Position numbers and translations under genes: made by a program. From the NCBI GenBank assembly GCA_907165065.1, contig OU015523.1, forward strand, positions 122,336,523 through 122,400,522: 64,000 nucleotides of DNA, written 5' to 3'. Below, piece by piece: positions 1 to 54,298 of this stretch. Under the pieces are notes generated by a model. It ran no database searches. It saw only the letters and a list, made by a program, of their open reading frames with translations, and was not told where the DNA came from. Positions within the stretch are counted from its first letter, which is position 1; each line of letters starts with the position of its first letter. This stretch comes from Caprimulgus europaeus. Taxonomy: Eukaryota > Chordata > Aves > Caprimulgiformes > Caprimulgidae.

Positions 1-1550
1 GTTGGCCAAGGATGTGGTAGCACCTGAGCAGCTCTGAGGGACAGGCAATGAACCCAGCCCCTTGCTGAAAGTCCTGCTACCCTCTGTCACCCTTCTTGCT
101 GGTAATCCTTGGTCCTTTTGAGCAGCAGAAGGCTCATATCCATATGGAGGGAGTGTATAGAGGGGTTAGAGGACCCAATGCCAAGGAGCAAGACTCCAGC
201 CTCATGGCAGGATGTCTGTTCCTCCATGAAGATGTTCTTGCAGGTCAAAAGGAGAATCTAAACTGTCAGTTTAGTTAATTTAATGTTACCGAGCAGATAT
301 CCCTGGCAGATGGCAGCACTGGAGTGATGAGGAGATGCTGCAGGAGCCTTGGGGAGCCAGGGTGGGATCCTACCTGGAGCTGTGCACCACTTTACTACCT
401 GTTGCTGATCTCTGAACATGCACATCTCCATATTTGTCTGCTGGGGTCCCACATCAATGCCAGCATCCCTGCCCATGTTGCCAGCCCATGAGGTGGTGCA
501 CACCACCAGCACAGGGACAGGCACTTTCAAGCCCACTGCCCTGGCACCAGAGAAACTGAGATGTGGATGTTGGTGGAGGAACATGATGCTTCATGGCTGC
601 AGGATGATTTGTGGCTTTTTTTGAAGGTGCACAAAACAGTACTGGTGAAGCCACCTAGTCTACATGGGACATCTTGTGCTATATCCAACAATAGCCCCAT
701 AGGTGCTCAGCCATGTCAAGTGCTCAAGACATCCTCCAGGAGAGTAGTAGGATGGTTTTTAGGTTGAGATGTTTGTGAGGCTCTCCTCTAAAGAATGGTC
801 CCTGCAAGCTGTTTCAGTAATGGAAGCAGAAGGGTAGGATGCTCCTTTCTCTGTCTAGAGGCTGGTGACACACTTTGTCCCTGGGGGATGATGCCAGAAA
901 CAGGAGGACCTGCTTTTTCCAGGTAAAAGCTTTTTCCAGGTGCCTGTTCCAGGCTCTTGAGAGTGGCTTGCAGAAGGGCTCAGCTCCTCCATGCTACAAA
1001 GACCTCAAGCATCAGGCAGGTGATGGAGCTGGAAGCTGAGATGGGACCAAGATGCCAGTGCCAGCACTTTGGGACTGTGTGTTACAGCATCAAGACTGGA
1101 GACTCCCATGGGCAGGGACAGGCTTTTCACTTTTCAAATAGTCCCAACATGCAATCTGCAGGATTGTTCTTTGAGGGGAAAGCCACCCAAAAATGACATC
1201 CTCCTGCTGCTTTGTCCATATTTTTTTTTTAGCAATCTACAGAGCTTCTTCCAAGTCAGTTGAAGCTCAAAAAACCCAAATTCCCTGCATTGTGGTGACT
1301 CTGAGGCACAGGATGCAAAGGTTTTATGGTCAGAGGAGATCACCAGTCCCTTCTGTGGCTTTTCCCAGTGCACATGAGCATTACCTTGCATGAAACCTCC
1401 TGCAGATCACCTTGCCACAGTCTCAAAGTCCACAGAGAAAACAATTTGAATGGAATTTAGTGAATCAAGTGAATTAAAAAGGCTCTGCAGAGCCACCTTG
1501 TGCCCAGCAAAAGCATTTTGGAAGAACACAGCAGCTATAAAGGCAGGGAG
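1..1550. other. Flank downstream of CAPN5, no gene seen
   Basis: Only short scattered open frames without recognisable protein similarity. In mammals MYO7A lies next on this side, but no MYO7A exon is visible here. Confidence 0.5.
1481..1494. repeat. 14-bp perfect palindrome
   Basis: GGCTCTGCAGAGCC is its own reverse complement. It lies about 80 bp beyond the candidate poly(A) signal; it may be chance. Confidence 0.6.
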
Positions 1551-1570
1551 TTTGAATAAAATATACACAA

Positions 1571-1576
1571 TTTATT
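1571..1576 (-). terminator. Candidate CAPN5 poly(A) signal AATAAA
   Basis: AATAAA on the minus strand, followed by U/G-rich TTGTGTATATTTTATT. Apart from the overlapping signals inside the (TTTA)n tract it is the first canonical hexamer I found after the CAPN5 stop. No transcript evidence is available here. Confidence 0.35.
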
Positions 1577-2103
1577 TCTAGGAGGTTTTACAGCTGTACA
1601 ACGTTGGCTTTCTGTTTGGACCACCCTTGGATCTCGTGCAGCACGACATGTCAGTGCCTTCAGAGATGAAGACAAGTCACAGACTGTTTCTAACACGCAG
1701 ACATCAAAAAGAAAAGGATTTCACAGAGTGTAACTTGCAACCATTGAAATGATGAACAAAAGAAATGGAAAATAAATCAAGAGAAATGTCCTACATGATC
1801 TGGAGGAGACCAAAAAGTGCTTATCAGACCTGCCCTCCCCTCAGACAAAAAAAAAACAACCCTGAATATTTCTGTTTACTTCATTCAAAAAGGCATCAGC
1901 ATCAGGAATGGCATTTCAACAACTACCCTCCTCCATATGCTCTACAAACAAAACACACACACACAAAAAAGGTAATTTTTGTTATTCCATCAGGAATGTA
2001 GGGAGAAGAAGGCTTCAGCTTTAACTTCCCAAAAGTTTTCAAAATAAATAAAAAAAAAGGACAAATATTACTAATATTAAGACATTTTGGTCCTGATATA
2101 GTA

Positions 2104-2107
2104 TGAT

Positions 2108-2154
<47 letters not shown>

Positions 2155-2157
2155 TTA
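2104..2157. repeat. (TTTA)n microsatellite
   Basis: About 12-13 uninterrupted TTTA units. On the CAPN5 strand this reads (TAAA)n and so presents many overlapping AATAAA hexamers. Confidence 0.97.
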
Positions 2158-2498
2158 AGAAGAAGCTACTAAAAAGCTGCCTTTCCTCTCATTATGGCTT
2201 GATTCTCTCAAGTAGGAAGGAAGGAGGCTGCCCACGGGTACTGAGGCACCACTACTCCTTGGCAAGCTTCTGTGCCGTTCCTGGGGGATCATGGTGTGGT
2301 TTGGCACATGTCAGGGCACTCCTGGCCAAATGGCTCTCGTTTGCTGAAGTTACCAGTAGCCTGATTTCCTGAGAAAACAAGACTAATGCAGGCAAGCTGG
2401 CTACTCCCATCTGATGATGATGGTGCAAAGCTCCTGTGATGTTCTCCCTTAGCTAAATAGCTTTTCTCCCTGCTAGGTGAGGTATCTTTGGACATTTT

Positions 2499-2683
2499 AC
2501 ACTGAGGGTGGTGAGACACTGGCCCAGGTTGCCCAGAGAGGTGGTAAATGCCTCATCCCTGGACACATTCAAGGTCAAGCTGGGTGGGGCTGTGAGCAAC
2601 CTGAAGATGTCCCTGCTCACTGCAGGGAGGTTGGACTAGGTGACCTTTAAAGGTCTCTTCCAACTCAAACCATTCTATGATCA
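2499..2683 (+). mobile_element. CR1 3' fragment (type F)
   Basis: Begins near GGGTGGTGAGACACTGGCCC and ends CCAACTCAAACCATTCTATG, the CR1 tail. Inside the probable CAPN5 3' UTR, antisense to the gene. Confidence 0.9.
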
Positions 2684-3258
2684 CAGTCCCTCTCACATAT
2701 CACTCTGAAGAGGAGTCTGTGAGATCTTCTCCTAAGACCTAAATCATACCTTCTGGCCCCACAGTGCTGCTTCCATTGACTGTCAGTGATGAGTCCCATG
2801 AACCAAACCAGGATAGAATCAAAACATCTCTGAATCAGTCAGCCCAAATTCAAGGATTTGCTTTGACCTTGGGGTCAAAATGTCACTTTATCAAAGTAGG
2901 AGCATTTGAGCCAATTCTACAAGATGATGAACTAAGCCAGGTCCCAGTGATGGCACCAGGAGTTGGAGGGGGCTCAGTGCAAGCCAGGAATAATTGGAAC
3001 TTGGAAAGAGCATCCTGTGGGCCACTGTTTGCCTCTAAACCCTGGCAAACAAGACCTAAGAAAATAGCAACTGGTCAACAAACCCAACTCAGAACCACAG
3101 TGGGTAAACTCTGAAGATGAGGAAAGGGGCACAACAGCCTGTAAAACATCCATGAAGTTGTACTCTAAGCTTCTGGCTGCACCAAGAATGGAGCTGGAAG
3201 TTAATGTGACTTTGGGGAATATTTTACCACGTTACAGACTTAGCAGATCTTTAGGGAC

Positions 3259-3293
3259 TTGAAAAAATAATAATAAAAAATAATAAAAAATTA
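3259..3293. repeat. A/T-rich (AAT/AAAT)n patch
   Basis: Imperfect AATAATAAAAAATAATAAAA low-complexity stretch in the probable 3' UTR. Confidence 0.8.
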
Positions 3294-3669
3294 CAGGCTT
3301 GCAGCACAAACATGGACATTTAGTAGGACAAATAGAAATCTTGCTTGCTATGGCCAAAGAAGACTTTCCTGTTCACTTGTCCTTACAGGCAGAAGACTCT
3401 GCTCAGGCCAAAAATTACTAAGATTATATCATATGTATTAATTTCCATTTGCATGAAGCTGACTGCAGAAAATTTGACCAAAAACCCCACAAAACCCTTA
3501 ACTTGCATCATTTTTAAAGGCATGTAAATTCAAATAACCCCAACCTAAACAACAGGAGAAAAAAAAAATGCTTTAAAACCTGCCCTGATCAGCTGCTGAA
3601 AGGCCAAACAAGGGTTTGTTGTTTGCTTTCTCTGGGATGGTTTAGAAGAAGTTGGATTCTGCCACCCAG

Positions 3670-3793
3670 TGGAATAAGGAAGCTAAACCCAGTTTTCATG
3701 GCAAACAGGAGCAGAGCATGGCCCTAGACATGGAATAAGGAAGCTAAACCCATTTTTCATGGCAAACAGGAGCAGAGCATGGCCCTAGACATG
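3670..3793. repeat. 61-bp tandem duplication
   Basis: A segment beginning TGGAATAAGGAAGCTAAACC occurs at 3670 and again at 3731, with only about one difference, so the duplication is recent. It lies in the probable CAPN5 3' UTR, about 290 bp from the 41-bp minisatellite. Confidence 0.95.
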
Positions 3794-4078
3794 GTCCTCA
3801 GGATGTGTTTGGGTTGTGAGATTGTCTCTAGCATTGTACAACTCATCCTGTAGGTCAGGAGATTGGAAATGAAAGGTGAGAGATGGACACTGGTATGAAT
3901 GAAATATTCCCAGCATTTCCAGGCTGCACTGGGAGCAGTGCTCCTCATCCCTCCTCCAGCACAAACTCAAATCCCACTGGTTTTAGAAAGAATTTGGGAA
4001 AGCGAGGCACTGAGAAATGATGCACTGTATGCAGCAGTAAAGATGGAGCCCATGGAGCAAAGCTCCCCATCCCTTGGA

Positions 4079-4321
4079 CCTGGTGCTTTTGGCCTTCAGA
4101 GGAACTGATCTACTCTTGACCTGATGCTTTGTCCTTCAGAGGAACTCATCTCCTCTTGACCTGATGCTTTTGGCCTTCAGAGGAACTCATCTCCTCTTGA
4201 CCTGATGCTTTTGGCCTTCAGAGGAACTCATCTCCTCTTGACCTGATGCTTTTGGCCTTCAGAGGAACTCATCTCCTCTTGACCTGATGCTTTTGGCCTT
4301 CAGAGGAACTCATCTCCTCTT
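4079..4321. repeat. 41-bp minisatellite, about 6 copies
   Basis: The unit starts CCTGATGCTTTTGGCCTTCA and is repeated about six times with period 41. The first two copies are diverged (one has a 1-bp deletion) and the following copies are nearly identical. Each unit contains GAGGA and TCCTC separated by 7 bases, so each could fold a 5-bp stem in RNA. It lies in the probable CAPN5 3' UTR. Confidence 0.95.
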
Positions 4322-5159
4322 ATCTAAACACTGAATGGCCCCAACAGAAAACCCACCCCAGCTACTGGGGTGAGCTCTTGGGATGGGGACTGCATGAAGA
4401 CATGGAGATAACAGGCACCATGGCAGTTCAAGAGGCACATGCAGGAGCTCAATCCAGACCAATTCCAAAACTTGATCCCAGAGAACAGTTGTCCCACCAT
4501 GCTTGATGGCATCTTTGTATCCTTCAGAGTTACACAGGGTTGAACAAGGCTTGGGAGGAGACAGCTTGTCCTTAAAATGATGGAGCCTTTAGTCTTGCTG
4601 CCCCTGTAGATTTGGGATTGCCTTGGTGCATTCTCCTTCCAGTTCCAGCGTACAAACCCATATCCAGAAAACATCCAAAAGGCCCAAATCTCTTTTTTCC
4701 ACTTCTTCTTTGCTGAGGTGCCTCCACAGAGAAGCAATTAAATGGCAGTTTCACAGGTGATGACTCCACACACACTACTCTAAAACCAAGCAGACACCTT
4801 GACGATGCATTGAAGCAGCCGGTGGGACCGCGGTGGCCACGTGTGTGCGTGGTGGCGTGTGCGTGGTGGCATGTGCATGCCAACCCGTGTAAACAAACAG
4901 CATCAGAGCATGGTGCTCTGGCTGGCAGGACACACAACATGCCCACAGAGATCCCACAGGGCACACGAGAAGGCGGTGGGGGTTGCAGAGGAGGCCAGCA
5001 GAAGGATCGTTGTGGTTCCTCAACAAAAGGCACCATTTTTTTGAACATTGAAAACACAAAGTTGGTTCCTTTGAGTGGAATGCATGCCTAGTTCAGAGCC
5101 ACTCTGCAGATGGTAGGTATGCTCTGTCTGTGTATATATAGATCTGGATGGATGTGTGC

Positions 5160-5175
5160 ATGTATATATATACAT
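5160..5175. promoter_or_regulatory. 16-bp AT palindrome with a Pumilio-type site in the early 3' UTR
   Basis: ATGTATATATATACAT is a perfect palindrome 32 bases past the CAPN5 stop codon. In the mRNA sense (minus) it contains UGUAUAUA (5174-5167), an exact match to the Pumilio element UGUANAUA. Function is inferred from the motif alone. Confidence 0.3.
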
Positions 5176-5206
5176 AGGTGGCACCAGAAGAAAAGTCCTT
5201 GAGTAC

Positions 5207-47261
<42,055 letters not shown>

Positions 47262-48486
47262 CCTTCCCCACCGCTCCTGGGAGGACACAGGTTGAACAGG
47301 AGTGAGATGGGTCAGGGATACCTGATCCTCCTCCACAGCATCTGGGTGGCAGGAGCAAGACATCGTGGCTGGAGACAACCATCCAACCTCTATCTCTGCC
47401 TTTCCCAATATCTGGCTGTGCTGCATTGGTAGATCCCACATTTATAGTCCCATGAAGCATCTCTGGCTCACTCCAGGAGGTATCAGTGTGCTCCACCACC
47501 AATTTAAACAGGCAGGGAAAATCCTGCACCCAAACAAGCAGAGATGGATGACTCCTCAAAGCTCAAGCACACCTTGCAGATCTCCTGGATTTAGGATTTC
47601 CATTTGCCCCAGAGCTGGGAGAACACCACCAGAACAGGCACAGTAGAAGATGACAACTCACGTTCTGTCTTTTAATGAATTCATAACCCATTTGAGGAAA
47701 AAACAGAGCCCTCAGAGGCAAAGGAGGAGAAAACATCTCCTGCAAGCTGGGTGTGCACAGGTGTTCTGGGGGCTGAAGCCCACCCAGAGCACCCCCATCA
47801 TGCAGCCTCAAGTCACGGACAGACATTTCAGGATTTCATCAGAGACCCCAGTTTCTCAGTAGACTTTATCAGATCTGGGTTTAATTAAAAAGAGGCCTTC
47901 TGGCAGAGTGCCACGTGCTTCTGGATTAATTATTCTCTCTTGACAAACATCTAGCTTCCAGGCAGAGATGATCTGAATTTAGCAAACTATTGCCCAAATG
48001 CCCCCCAGAGAGAGCACAGCACCTCTCCATCACCCCTGCCATTTGGCCTCTGAGTACCAACCACTTCAGTCAGGTCCTCAACCCTCTACCCCACAGGTCC
48101 AGTCACCTTGGTCCCACAGCAGGCACAAGGGAAGGGGGTGTTCTATGTTGTTCCCCTCTACTAAATCACAGACCTTCTTCCAAAGCTCCTTCCCTAGAGT
48201 TTCTCTGTATTTATTTGTAACAGTCATGTACAATCCCTTCTCTCTCCAGAATGGGATGTCCTCTTCAAACCACTGACCATCAGTGACCCTCATCTGGAAA
48301 CATCTAGTCTGGTTTCCTAAAGAAATGGGGTTTTGTGTGCCATGTAATCCCAGTTGTGGTCACCAACACTGTCCACAGTAAAAAAGAGTGCCCCATCCAG
48401 CAGGCAGATGCATCTAACAAGCTGGCCTAAACCATCACTCCTGGTGAGACATACAGAGACCATATGAAGCTACATGAGACCCCCCC

Positions 48487-48999
48487 TGCAGTGCTGCCTC
48501 CAGTTCTGGGGCCACCAACATAAGAAGGACATGGAGCTACTGGAGCCAGTGCAGAGGAGGCCACGAGGAGGATGCCAGGGCTGGAGCAGCTCTGCTGTGA
48601 GGACAGGCTGAGAGAGTTGGGGCTGTTCAGCCTGGAGAAGAGAAGGCTCCAGGGAGACCTTCTAGTGGCCTCCCAGTACCTGAAGGGGCTCCAGGAAGGT
48701 GGGGAGGGACTTTGTCCAAGGGCAGGGAGTGAGAGAACAAGGGGTGATGGCTTGAAAGTGTCAGAGGGGAGCTGGAGCTGAGATGTGAGGAAGAAATTGT
48801 TTGGTGTGAGGGTGGTGAGACAGTGTCCCAGGTTGCCCAGAGAAGCTGTGGCTGCTCCTCCCTGGAAGTGTTCTCGGCCAGGTTGGCTGAGGCTTTGAGC
48901 AACCTGGTCTAGTGGAAGGTGTCCCTGCTGCTGGCGGGGGGGTTGGAACTGGATGAGCTTTAAGGTCCCTCCCAACCCAAACCAGCCTGGGATTCTATA
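48487..48999 (+). mobile_element. CR1 3' fragment (type B), about 510 bp
   Basis: CTGCAGTGCTGCCTCCAGTT through CAGCCTGGGATTCTATAA. Very similar to the copies at 46622 and 59822. Confidence 0.95.
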
Positions 49000-49784
49000 A
49001 GGTTACTGGAGTGAACATCCCCAGACATTTAAATCCTCACGCGCAGTGGGACAATGAAGTGCAGTGAAGTTTAACTGGAAGCAGCTCATCTGCAAAAATC
49101 CCAAATTCCAGGGATTCTATGGTCACTTACAGGTGGTCTGTGTCACACCCCTCGTTAAAGAATCACTGGGATTAACGTGTTTGAGAACTAAACCAGTGCC
49201 CTGATCAGAGCAAACCTCCAAGAGCATCACCCCCCACCCAGTCAGCCTCCTCTTGCCTGGGAGAGATGAAAACACTTCACTTCTGCCAAGCAGAAGACCA
49301 AAGCTGGGTTTTAATTGACGAGCCTGATTAGCAGCATGAGTGCTCATCACTCAGAGCTGAAGTGAACCCAAAATAACCCCCTTGTTGGTTGCTCCACAGG
49401 TCTCTGCTGCTAAGGACCTAAAGCAGCTTGTGAGGTGCTGTGTGTCAGCCACCCACCTTTCTCCAAACCACCTCCCATGTCCCAGCCTCACACCCTCAGA
49501 CACAGTGCATGCAATTAACTGTGCAAAGGGGCAATTAGGCCTTTAATTAAACACTGTCTGAACTGCAAGAGAGGCACCACCCTAAGTGGACTGCATAGGA
49601 TGGACAGGGGCAACAGGTAGATGCATCTTCCATGAGGAGACTATTGTCACTGGATGGCCAACAGCTATCTACTCCAATGTCTCTCTACTCCCATGTCCCT
49701 GACGTGGAGGGAGAACACACTGAGCATCCAGCAGTGATCCTCCAGGACTGTGGATTTGAGATCTTACAGTTCATAACTACAAAA

Positions 49785-49876
49785 ACATCTCTGCTCAATG
49801 CAGGGGGGTTGGACTACATGATCTTTAAAGGTCCCTTCCAACCCAAACCATGAGGTGATTCTATGATTCTATAATA
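49785..49876 (+). mobile_element. CR1 terminal stub (type F)
   Basis: ACATCTCTGCTCAATGCAGG through GTGATTCTATGATTCTATA; about 90 bp. Confidence 0.9.
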
Positions 49877-50771
49877 TCTTAGCTTGTTGGCCAAAGACAG
49901 GGAGAGCAGCTCAGCCTTTGGTGTGCTGTATGATCAATCTGGAGGTGAAGGACAGGAGACAGGTCCCCAGGGAGGTTGTGGGGACATCTCATTAGGGAAT
50001 GAGCTCCTTTTGAGTGACCACCAGGCAGGACTTCAGCAGTGACAACACTCACTGCTACAGAAAGACACAGGCAAAGGATGGTTGGCAGCTGCCTTCTGCA
50101 TAAATACAACAGGCTGAGGTAGAAGGATGCTGCTGTTGAGATGCAAGATGGATTGCTTGGACTGATGCATGAGCTGGGCTGACAGATGGGAAAGGACATT
50201 TCCATGGAAGGTCATGCAGAAAGAACCAGAAAGGAGGGGAAGGAGGTCTGGTGCCTTTCTAAAAGGCACTCTCAGGTTAAGGCAGGAGTTATGGGTTTGA
50301 TGCAGAGGATTTGGATGCTGCTCCACAGCTTGTCCCATGGCCAAGGGCTGGCACTTGGCTGCTCATTCATAAAATGACTGTTCCTCCCTGGACAGCTCTG
50401 CAGCGACAGCTTGGAGCTGCATTTTCCAATAACCCCTGCAACACCAGCTTCTACAGTATGCCCTGGGCAACGTCCATCCCTATGAGAACAGGACCATGGT
50501 CTTGGCCAAGGAGCTCCAGCCTTCCTGCTGCCTAATATTTCCTGGAGAAAAAGGTCCAACCACTCACCCTGCTATCCCAACCCATGGTGACTGTCACCTC
50601 AACAGTCCGTGCTGTGGGGCTGCTCCCACGTGAGAGGGTGGAGATGAATTTGAGTTGTAAGGGAGATGTCAAGCAGGATGAGAAGGGATACTGGTCAGGA
50701 TCTTTAAAAACAAAAACCAAACCCCAACCTTTCAAAAGAAATTAAAAGGAAGGGGTAGGAGGAACTGGAGA

Positions 50772-51172
50772 ACAAGCCTTCTGAAGAGCAGCTGAGGGAA
50801 CTGGGGTTGTTTAGTCTAGAGAAGAGGAGGCTGAGGGGAGACCTAATTGCTGTCTGCAACTGCCTGAAAGGAGGGTGTAGGGAGGCAGGTGTGTGTCTTT
50901 TCTCCCAGGTAACAAGTGACAGGACAAGAGGAAATGGCCTCAAGTTTCACCAGGGGAGGTTCAGATTGGATGTCAGGAAATACTTCTTCACTGAAAGGGT
51001 TCTCAGGCACTGGAACAGGCTGCCCAGGGAGGTGGTTGAGTCCCCATCCCTGGAGGTGTTTAAAAGACAGGTAGATGAGGTGCTCAGAGATATGGTTTAA
51101 TAGTGGACAGGTGTGGTTGGACTCAATGATCTCAGAGGTCTTTTCCAACCAGGAAATTCCATGGTTCTATGA
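50772..51172 (+). mobile_element. CR1 3' fragment (type D)
   Basis: GAACAAGCCTTCTGAAGAGC through AAATTCCATGGTTCTATG. A 97-codon open frame spans the RT C terminus. Confidence 0.94.
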
Positions 51173-51639
51173 ATGTTCTCAGGGTAGTGTTAAAATTCAT
51201 TATTCCCTCTAATTTGCAGCATCTCATGCTCACCAGGCTGGACTTCAGATCTGCCCCATTAAAATGCCCAAGGGCTGTCTAATTACACTTTGCCTTCTTG
51301 CACAAAGCTAGGATGCTCCAGGAGAACAAGAACTGGATGTTTTCATCCCTGGTCCAAATTAACAACCCTACACTTACACGTGCTTGTGTGTGAGCAGGGA
51401 GGGGAACCTGCACTCACAACTCTCAACCTCAGTCCAGCCACAAAGGAGTTAAACAGGAAACTATTTTGTTGGAGAATCAAGCCAGACTTATGACTCAGGG
51501 TTGTTGTGGACTTCCCCTTTTGACCTCCAACGTTGTCCAGGCTTTCAGCTCCTGCCAGCTGGTAACTGATCACAGCTCTGAGTGCTACAAAAGGGAGAAG
51601 GACTGAAAGGTTTTTGATGGTATCTCCCATTACATTCTC

Positions 51640-52719
51640 ACAGCAAGGTTAGGAAATGTGGGTGAGATGAGGGGACAGTGAGGTGGATTGAGAACTGGCT
51701 GGTGGTAGAGCTCAGAGGGTTGTGTGTGATCAGCAGTGGAGACTGGTTGGAGGCCTGTAACTAGTGATGTTCCCCAGGGGTCAGTACTGGGTCTGGTCTT
51801 GTTTAACATCTTCGGTGACCTGGATGTAGGGATGGAGTCCACCCTCAGCAAGTTTGCTGATGATACAAAGCTGGGAGGAGTGGCTGACACACCAGAAGGC
51901 TGTGCTGCCATCAGAGAGACCTGGACACTGGAGACCTGGGCACAGAGGAACCTGATGAAGTTCAATAAGGGCAAGTGCAGAGTCCTTCACCTGGGGAGGG
52001 ACAACCCCAGGCATCAGGATAGGTTGGGGGTGACCTGCTGGAAAGCAGCCCTGCAGAGAAGGACCTGGGAGTGCTGGTGGATGACCAGTTGACCGTGAGC
52101 CAACAATGGGCCCTTGTGGCCAAGGCGGCCAACAGTATCGTGGGGTGTATTCAGAAGAGCGTGGCCAGCAGGTCAAGGGAGGCTCTCCTCCTCTTCTACT
52201 CTGCCCTGCTGAGGCCACATCTGGAGTATTGTGTCCAGTTCTGGGCTCCCCAGTTCAAGAAAGACCAGGAACGACTGGAGAGAGTCCAGCAGAGGCTACA
52301 GAGATGATGAGGGGTTGGAGCATCTCTCTGATGAGGAAAGACTGAAGGAGCTGGGTCTGTTTAGCCTGGAGAAGAGCAGACTGAGAGGGGATCTGATCAA
52401 TGCTTATCAATACATAAAAGGTGGGTGTTGAGAGGAAGGGGCCAGACTTTTTTCAGTGGTGGCCAGCGATAGGACAAGGGGCAACAGGCACAAACTGGAG
52501 CACAGGAAGATGAGGAAAAACTTCTTTCCTGTGAGGGCATCAGAGCCCTAGAACAGGCTGTCCAGAGAGGGTGTGGAGTCTCCATCTCTGGAGATGTTCA
52601 AACCCACCTGGACGCTTTCCTCTGCAACCTGGTGTAGGGAACCTGCTTTGGCAGGGGGGCTGGACTGGATGATCTCCTGAGGTCCCTTCCAACCCCACCA
52701 TTCTGTGGTTCTGTGAAAG
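51640..52719 (+). mobile_element. Longest CR1 copy (type A), about 1.08 kb, with part of the reverse transcriptase
   Basis: It starts in the RT domain upstream of the catalytic box and runs to the 3' tail CACCATTCTGTGGTTCTGTG. In the plus frame [15 protein letters not shown] and FADDTKLGG (the F/YxDD active-site motif) are visible at about 51766-51890. A frameshift near 52060 moves to the next frame ([20 protein letters not shown]). It is 5'-truncated and inactive. Confidence 0.96.
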
Positions 52720-53529
52720 TGCCTGCTCTGTCCAGGACCATATACTTGCTGAAATGCTCCTCCTTCCTCCCCCACAAACCACTTCCTCTCCTCCCCTTCC
52801 AGCTCGGAGGCTCCTGTACCAAGGCTAACTGGCGTTATCACACTGGTGCTATCACAAGGCTGCACCACAGCCAGGAGCAAAGGGCTCCTTGCTTGTAGAT
52901 CCTACAGTTGTCTGCCTCTAGGTCAGGCAAAACACTTTGTCCTTTCAGAACAGGATCTGCTGGCCCATGTTCTCTAGCTCCATTCTCACAGATGTGACAA
53001 CATTGGGGTTGCCCTCCCCACAACCAACACAAAAGTCCAGCTCAGCAGAGGAAACGCTGCCAACTCAAGGACAGCTTTTTTCCAGGACCCAGGGAAGATG
53101 CAGTTGAACCATGAACCACTCTCTACACCCAACATGAGATAAGCACTCCACACCTCTTAGCCAACATCTCTATGAACAAAAAAGCTTCAAGTCATGGGCT
53201 ACAAAGCGACAGTCTCATTGAATGGCCACCAGAACCAGCAGCACATGGTCCACAGCAGGTCTGAGCTGCCTTCCCAAAGCCCTTTCCTGCTCCCAGCTGT
53301 ACATCTACCACAGCTTTGCTTTGGACTCGAGGTGGCATGGCCCAGAGCCAGCAGCACCACTTAGCATCCTGCATTAGCAACGTCCATAAGGGCTGGAAGG
53401 CAAAACCACACTGATGAAAATGAGAAAACAAGACATCATTTCTTCTCAAATTGACTGTGGTTAACCAAGGAAGCTAATTCCTATGGGAAGTCACAGGTAG
53501 TTCATCTTCAGATGTTTCTGAGCAGAGTT

Positions 53530-53858
53530 CACAGAATCCCAGAAATGCCTCCATTGGAAAAGACCTTTAAGATCATCGAGTCCAACCATGAACCCAACAC
53601 TGACAAGTCCCCGACTAACCCATGTCCCTCAGCACTGTGTCTACACGACTCTTCAATCCCTCCAGGGATGGGGACTCCACCACTGCCCTGGGCAACCCCT
53701 TCCAATGCCTCAGAACCCTTTCAGCAAAGAAATTCTTCCTCACATCCCATCTCAACTGCCCTTGGTGCAGCTTGAGGCCATTTCCTCTTGTCCTGTCCCT
53801 TGTTCCTTGGTTGAACAGACCCACCCCCACCTCTCTCCACACTCCTTTCAGGGAGTTG
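53530..53858 (-). mobile_element. CR1 3' fragment (type C)
   Basis: CACAGAATCCCAGAAATGCC through CTCTCTCCACACTCCTTTCA. A young-looking copy. Confidence 0.95.
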
Positions 53859-54298
53859 GAGAGCTGGATGTCTTTCCAGAGTAGCTGCTTTAGCCAACAT
53901 GTGAATTACTGAGCATTTACAGCAGTTACTTGCTGAAACACAAACTGCTGAAGAACAGGAAGACCAAATGTTCCTTTCTGGCCGTTATCTGGTAGTATCT
54001 CCGTTCTCATCTAAGAGCTAAAATCTCCACTAGGCTAAAGGTGAAACAACCATTTTTGTTCTTAATTATGTTTATATCAAGCTCTGGTTTTTGTCAGTGA
54101 TTTGCTGCAGCACAGCTGGGGTCTGGATCCAGACACTTGAACCCAACACCTTGCAGCCAGAGGGTGAATCATGTGTATGTGCACACGAGGATGAGCCACC
54201 CCCCCTTCAAAAACTCAGTGGAGATGGAGTGGATTTAGTCTCAAAAAAAGTCCTGATGGGTTACGGGCTGTTTGTTCTGAGTGAGTAAACCTGCTTCA

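Larger units (their letters stand above)
1551..5206 (-). other. CAPN5: Probable CAPN5 3' UTR
   Basis: This is non-coding sequence from the CAPN5 stop codon to a candidate poly(A) signal on the minus strand at 1576-1571. It contains no splice-coherent coding exon. It holds a 16-bp palindrome just past the stop, GT-rich sequence (about 4845-4880), a 41-bp minisatellite, a 61-bp duplication, an A/T-rich patch (3260-3292), an F-type CR1 (2499-2683) and a (TTTA)n tract. Its length as a UTR is inferred; an earlier poly(A) site is possible. Confidence 0.45.

Noticed and set aside
1..1550. First exon of MYO7A, the mammalian neighbour
   Set aside because: No frame resembling the myosin VIIA N terminus was found on either strand.
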